This document shows, in pieces, positions 53,401-60,000 of a stretch of DNA of 64,000 nt (position 1 is its first letter; the number at the start of each line of letters is the position of its first letter). This DNA comes from Meandrina meandrites (taxonomy: Eukaryota > Cnidaria > Anthozoa > Scleractinia > Meandrinidae). Both the position numbers and the translations under genes were made by a program. A model generated the notes under the pieces. The model was not told the DNA's origin, did no database searches, and saw nothing but the letters and a program-made list of their open reading frames with translations. The stretch covers positions 17,968,496-18,032,495 of the forward strand of contig OY855904.1 in assembly GCA_963693305.1 (NCBI GenBank), given 5' to 3'.

Positions 53401-56400
53401 TATACTGGAGGCGGACGTCAATTAAGTGAAAAAGGTCCGTTAAAAGGGTCGCGGATCGTGCTTTTGACGCGCTCCTCGCTCTACATTCCAGAGCCATATG
53501 AAATTGCTATTTTGTGTCATTTGAAGTAGTCTTGAAATTAAAATACTCCGCCAGGTTAGTTTCTGAAAATGGAAAGCGTTCCATATATTTCAGCACCACT
53601 GAGTGTCAGACTGGTCTATTCGAATACTTACCACCGAAGGAGGTTCAACGACAAGACCGCCTGCTACGGGGCCTCCTGGACCCTTATTATCAGATCCCTG
53701 CAGCCTACGCCATCTCTGAAATGTTGAAAATGTATAAGTGTAAAGAGAATCATTCAGTCAGGGCAATTACGTATGACCTCAAAAAATTGCTTCTCATGAT
53801 ACTTCGTTTTTATTTTCACCATCAGTTTGGGATAAAAGAGGGAGAAGATCTGGGTACGAGTTCACACTTGCGGAATACGTCGACCTCATTCGCTGGGCCT
53901 TCTGGGCGTTACTTCTCAAGATGGCCACTGAACGCACAGCAAGGCACAAAAAATTGCTCACTATATATTCACCAACGTATCGAGAGGTAGACCTGCATAA
54001 CTTAAGTGACCCCAAACTGTTCTCTTCCTCGTAAAAACTGAACGTCGTTCAAAGGAACAGAGTAAGAAGTAACAAAAGTCTTTTAAAGATTTTACTACTT
54101 ACGACATAGATTCCATCTCCGGGCGGCCCGGGTGGACCGGGAGGTCCTGCTGAGCCGGGGGAACCAGGGGGACCCTAAAGAGAAAACTATATATTTCACT
54201 GTTTCATAACAGTTTATTAAATTCTCCCAACTAGCAAAAACAAAGTTTAAAAGGCGAATTGTACATTTTGATCGCCACTTTGTCTGTGAGGTGATGAAAA
54301 CATATGCGTTATTGACCAAGCGGGAGGTCAAGATGGCGGGATATTGGTCGAGTTCTTTCTTTCCGTGTTCATGGACCGACACGTAGTCAATAAAAGATTT
54401 ATTATATGGCAACAACGGCGGCAACAACAACAAATTTAACGGGAAATCCCGAGTGGGCAAGACAGGCCCACCTTGCTTGTTCGGGTAGCCAATCACAATG
54501 CAGGGTTTACCTCATCTTCGATAAACGGTGAACGGAAAAATTGTTCGAGAAATGTTATAGAATGATATTGTAAAAACAAAATATCAGTAAGCGTCATAAC
54601 ATGTGTGTCATAACAGACGTTTCGGGTGTATAACCCTTCTTCAGAGTCCACTGAATAAGAGTGATACACCCGAAAAGTCTGTTTTTACAACCATTTACCT
54701 CATCTTTCCCCCCTCGCTGGGCCAGCTATATAATGAACGACCATAACAACTAAGTTTCAGAAGCACGTGCACCATACCTGGGATCCTCTTTCGCCCCTTG
54801 GTCCATTGTATCCTTTTAAGCCCTGTGGGCCTGGAGGCCCCTGGTTTAGAAAAAAAGAAAGAGATAAATTGCACGTCTGATTATAACAAAAAAGCTGTCT
54901 AGCAATCTGAGTGCGCGCCTTGCTTGCCTTGATTATTTTATTTGATTGCAACGTCAGGTGAAATAATGCATTTGAACAATAATTTTCAACTGATATTTTT
55001 ATTCTGGCCAACCAGGGGTGTAGAAGTGTTTTTTAAAACCTGTTTCAAACTTCGCGAGTACCGTGGGGGAGGAGGGTCAAGAATAGGCTTATGATTTTCT
55101 TTTTTCATGCTTCGTTGCAGCTCCGATGACAGATAAAAAAAAAAACAGATCAAAGTCAGATAAAGCACTTTACATGGAAATCCGAAGTCTAGCAGCCTGC
55201 TCTTCTTGGCGGAAACCAGTCTCTGTCAATGGACATATCCCTGCATGCATGCAACAAAACAAGAGCCGAGAGTCGTTCTCTTTTCATTGTTGCACGCAGA
55301 TAGGCCTTGTGCTCTCAGTGCGCATCGCGCTGAAAGAGCGTTCGGAGAGGCATTGTTAGGAGGATCCTAAGGATTGCATTCGCGTTTGGATGAAACCAGC
55401 GTCGCGGGGCTTTCTCCGGATAAACGTAACCTTTTTGCGTTCCATTACTTTTAATTAGCTGCACAATTGAATGATTTCTGTAACTTACTTTCTTTCTTCG
55501 TTTTCTTAGGAGAAAACCGATTCTATGGGGAAAGTGTTGAGATAATAAATATGTCGAAAACGTCTGTAAGCCCGTGATTACTGGCTAAAGGCAGCTACAC
55601 GCCTGCCAGTTGTACTAAACACAGATAATCCAGTGAACCAATCAAACCTCGAAGCAAATACATGTAGCCGGCACGAAGCGCGGGAAGACGTGGGCGAGCA
55701 AGTGACGATTTGTTTTAAGTTTTGCGCCTGGTTGGCTGAGAAAGTAGCAAAACCAAAGTGAAAAACGCTCTAATCTATCAATTTACTAAATAATAAAATG
55801 AAACGCAAAGGTTGCTTAACATACCGCAATGCCTGGTGGGCCAGGAATTCCTCTCACCCCCTTGATCTGAAAGTAAAATCCAAGATGATTATTCTCCGCT
55901 TGTTGAAAGCGTTGTTACACTGGCAAATGTTTCAAGTAACCTGTCACGTAATTTTATTGCGATAAAAATCGCGAAACGCTGCCTTACGTAACATACCATT
56001 TTAATAAATACATATATAAAAGTTCTTACAAATACGTTTTCACTGCAGGAAACGCCGTACAAAGAAGAACTATTCAAATCCCAAATGTACTTTTTGGATT
56101 TTTCTGTCGGGCTAGTGGATTTGCCCGTGTTGGGCTAGTAGAATGTTTCTGTTGGACTAGTGGATTTTCCTTTTGGGCTAGTGGATTTTCCTGTCGGGCT
56201 GGCGGATTTTTCTGTCGGGCTAGTGAATTTTCTTGTTGAGCTAGGGGATTTTCCTGTTGGGCTAGGGGATTTTCCTGTTGGGCTAGTGGATTTTCCTGTT
56301 GGGCTAGGGGATTTTCCTGTCGGGCTGGCGCATTTTTCTGTCGGGCTAGCTAGTGAATTTTCTTGTTGAGCTAGGGGATTTTCCTGTCTGACTAGTGGAT

Positions 56401-57062
56401 TTTATCCTTCACTTGCCCGATGGGCAAGCAACAGTTTTGGACTTCAAAGATGACATCTTAAGTAAGGCTACAGAGAGAGGTGTTTGAGCTAGCACACAAT
56501 GGTTCCAACTCGCCCAAAAAAGCAAGCTGGAAAATCTATTTTCTTTGCACCCTGGTAAAGATTTTGACATTTCAGCAAACTAGTTTGTAGCGGTACACAG
56601 TGTTAACATATCAAAACCCTTTCAGTCAGTGGGTGCCAAGCTACACGAAATTGCCAATGCCAGTGTAAAAAGGTTTGTCCAATTCACCGGACAGGTTAGA
56701 CTCGATTTCCGCCGCTCTCTCGAGTCTGGTCTTTGTTCCTCACCGGGGAGGAGCGCGGAGTCATTCCCCGAACAGTGGCTGGTAATCGAGCCTACTTACA
56801 GGTGTGCGACCATTCGCTCAAGATATTTTGGTACTTGTTTGAAAAGTCGACTGCTTGTAGTACATGGAGTTTTCATTCAGAATTCTTTACAGTCTTCACG
56901 GCTTATCAATGCCTCTTTGGCGTTTCTTCACCTCTGGGAACTGTTACTTTGAGCCAGGTACCATCGATTTGGGCCCAGTTGTTCAAATGGTGGATAACAC
57001 TGTCCACTGGATAAATCGCTATCCAGTGGATAAGTGTTGACAAAACAAACCACGCTATCCAC

Positions 57063-57094
<32 letters not shown>

Positions 57095-60000
57095 ATTAGG
57101 GTTAGAGTTAGGGTTAGGGTTGGAGTTAAACTTTTGAAATACCGAACGAAAATTCCACTGGTAGCGTCCCGCAAGCGTACTTACATATCTGACATTGTTG
57201 ATGATCTGTACGCTACTGTCACGCTGTTGAGCGGCACCGCTTAAGAAAGGCGCATAAGGCAACGGAGTGTCACAATCCGGCGTAAAATCTGTACAGTAGG
57301 AAAGAACTTTAAACACGTCCGGAACTATTAGCAGCTGCTGTAAAGAGCCCTGAAAAAAGAACAACAAGCGAGGTTACAACTACGTCAAGTAAGTGAGTAA
57401 AATCTAAGAACGTCCACAGGGTAAAACCCTTTCGATTGCGTGGTTGCATTCTTCAAAGATACTCGGTCAGACAGATATATATCCGCGACGCTAGAGCTCT
57501 CTCAGGAGAATACGCGCAGAAACAGCTCTGGTGTCAAAAAACAGCCAGCTTCTTCCTCATAGGGGCAAAGGCGCAAATAAATTAACTTATGTAGCTAACA
57601 GATACCTAGGTGCAGGAGATTCTCATACCTTGAACTGTTCTTCCAATCTCACAACGCTGTCTGGACCGAAATTTGGATTAAAGCCCTTGGGCTTCCTCGC
57701 ACGCCCTTTAGGCGTAGCACAGTCTAAGGACAGCGCGACGTGTTTTTTTCTGACTAGAAATGCCACTCTGTGCCACTCTCCATCAGTTAACCTTTCCCTG
57801 ACTCCTGCCCTAACCGGGGCCTTTCCTCGTCGCCTGTATTCAATTTCCACAGGATTCAAACTAAACGATAGACTTTGCTCTCCGTCGATTATAGTAAACA
57901 AGTCCGCTCTGTTGTCAGTTGCTACTTTTACTGTGGCGAATAAAACAAATTCGTCGGGGATACCATTGGGAAAGAGCGATTCCACCGTGGTGTTAATTGT
58001 CGCATCGGTGGATGACAGGTCGTACGCAACATCCCCAGCCCGCTGACCGTCGGAGAAAGGCAGCGGTCTACTTTCACAAAGTCCGGTCGTCTCGATGTCA
58101 AGCTCATTCAAGCTCCATTGAAACTCCTGCACAAAATCCACGACGTCAGCGGCATCTGAGAGTTCAACCACACAAATGTGATTAATTAGGTTTTTCACCT
58201 CACCTTCACCTGTCCCCTGGCGCCACGTTGGCGCATAGGGCCTCAATAAGGTTTTTGCAAACCATTATACATGGGTTGTTGACAAAGCGTGTACTCAAGA
58301 TGGCGAGATATTGGCCAAGTTCTTTTGAGAACTTAACTATTCTTGAAGTCACCCTTTAGTCTAACTGTAGGTTTACGGAGCACGGAAAAACTAAACTGTG
58401 AGAAGCCAATAAATGTTTGTATGTATTTAGGGGGCTTAAGAAGGAAGGGTATAACCAGAACGAGATTGATTCCCCCGTTAGAGCAATCGTCCTCTCCAAG
58501 GTTTTGTATGGGCTTCATATACACCTAATTGAAGAAACGTTGATCCTGTGAAAATCATAAACCACGAACGATAAGACCGAAAGGGATTCTAGGTAGGCAG
58601 CATTGGTTAGCTTAGTAATATTCCTTTTATTGATAATCAAGATATTTTCTTTCTTTAGGAGCCTTAAAAGCATGATTTATGCAACCTGTCTTATTGTTAT
58701 GTTTAGTTTGTCACAGAGGACGATTAATTGTCCGATTTCCCAGTAAATATTTGGGTCGCATCTTTCATGGTTTTTGGTTTCCAGGATGAACGTTTCTTCA
58801 ATCAGGTGTATACGGAGCAAGTGAAGCCGAATCTAACACTGTACAAGCCTTTTTAAAAAAGATGCTTTAACAGACGCTACACTTCCACCTTGTATGATGT
58901 TCAACTGCGTGCAGTCTTTTTCGTTTCCTAGCGTGCAACAAGAAAACACGAATGTGATTTATCGAGATCGAGGCAGCGAGCGACGAAGCCGCGACCTGCG
59001 AGAAGCGCGGGCGTGGAGAGAAGGAAAAGGAAAGTATAGGCCACTTCCGAGTCGCCTTTTGCCTCATTTTCAAAACGAGTCTTCGTGCGAACCCATTCAA
59101 ATGAAAATGATTTTGATTTGCATGAAAATGGACGTGAAGGTGCAACACATTTTCATATGAACGGTTTCGCACGTAGACTCGTTTTGAAACAGAGGCAAAG
59201 GGTAACTCGGAAATGGCCTATTAAGAAGCAGTCATCGATACGTATTTTTATCAAATGAATAAAGACATTAATTATTACATTATCATTTATGTTTTTCTTG
59301 ACCCGGACACTTGTTCTCAACCCGAATATACAAATTCAGTCACGACACACCAACACGCGGCGTCTCCGCGCTTGAAATTGGACCTTTTTCTTAAAAAAAA
59401 ATCAATTTTTTTCAGGGTTGTCATCACAGTCGTTATTTGGGCAGTCACGCAACGTAAGAGAAGCGTTGCGTGATTAAGGCATGGAAAGGACACAGCCCAG
59501 CCCTGACGAGAAGTTTCTATTTTTCATCCATTAGATTGGAAGGGATATGAGCTACCTGCTACCTTCATAGGATTTAAGTACACTGTTACAAAGTATCTTT
59601 ATTAATTTAAAACATCACAGATTTTTCATGACGTTGTACGTGACGGAAATAGAGGTACCCCGCGCGCGGTGGAAGTAGAGTAGGGTAACACATTCTACAG
59701 TTTACAAACTATCTCAGAAAAATACAGAAAATGTGTTCTAAATTTCGATGAAAGTTTCCAGAAAATAGAAGTAGCTAGAGAGGCGTATCTGCGCGCTTCT
59801 GAATCGAATGAAAGCATCGTATGATCAAGGCGCAGATATTCAAGCGGTATGTCCTACATACAATACAAAACCGGCCATGATACATATTTCTTCGCCATTT
59901 TCTTTACTTTACAATGCGTAAAATCGCGGGGCATAAAAAAATGTCATTAAAAATGTTTGTAAACACTCATCATAATAAATGATATGTTTAGTTCTATAAC

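Noticed and set aside
53514..53990. 158-codon plus-strand frame
   Set aside because: It runs antisense through the predicted collagen exon 8 and its splice sites and has no recognisable domain.
57531..58046. 171-codon plus-strand frame
   Set aside because: Antisense shadow of the TSPN exon.
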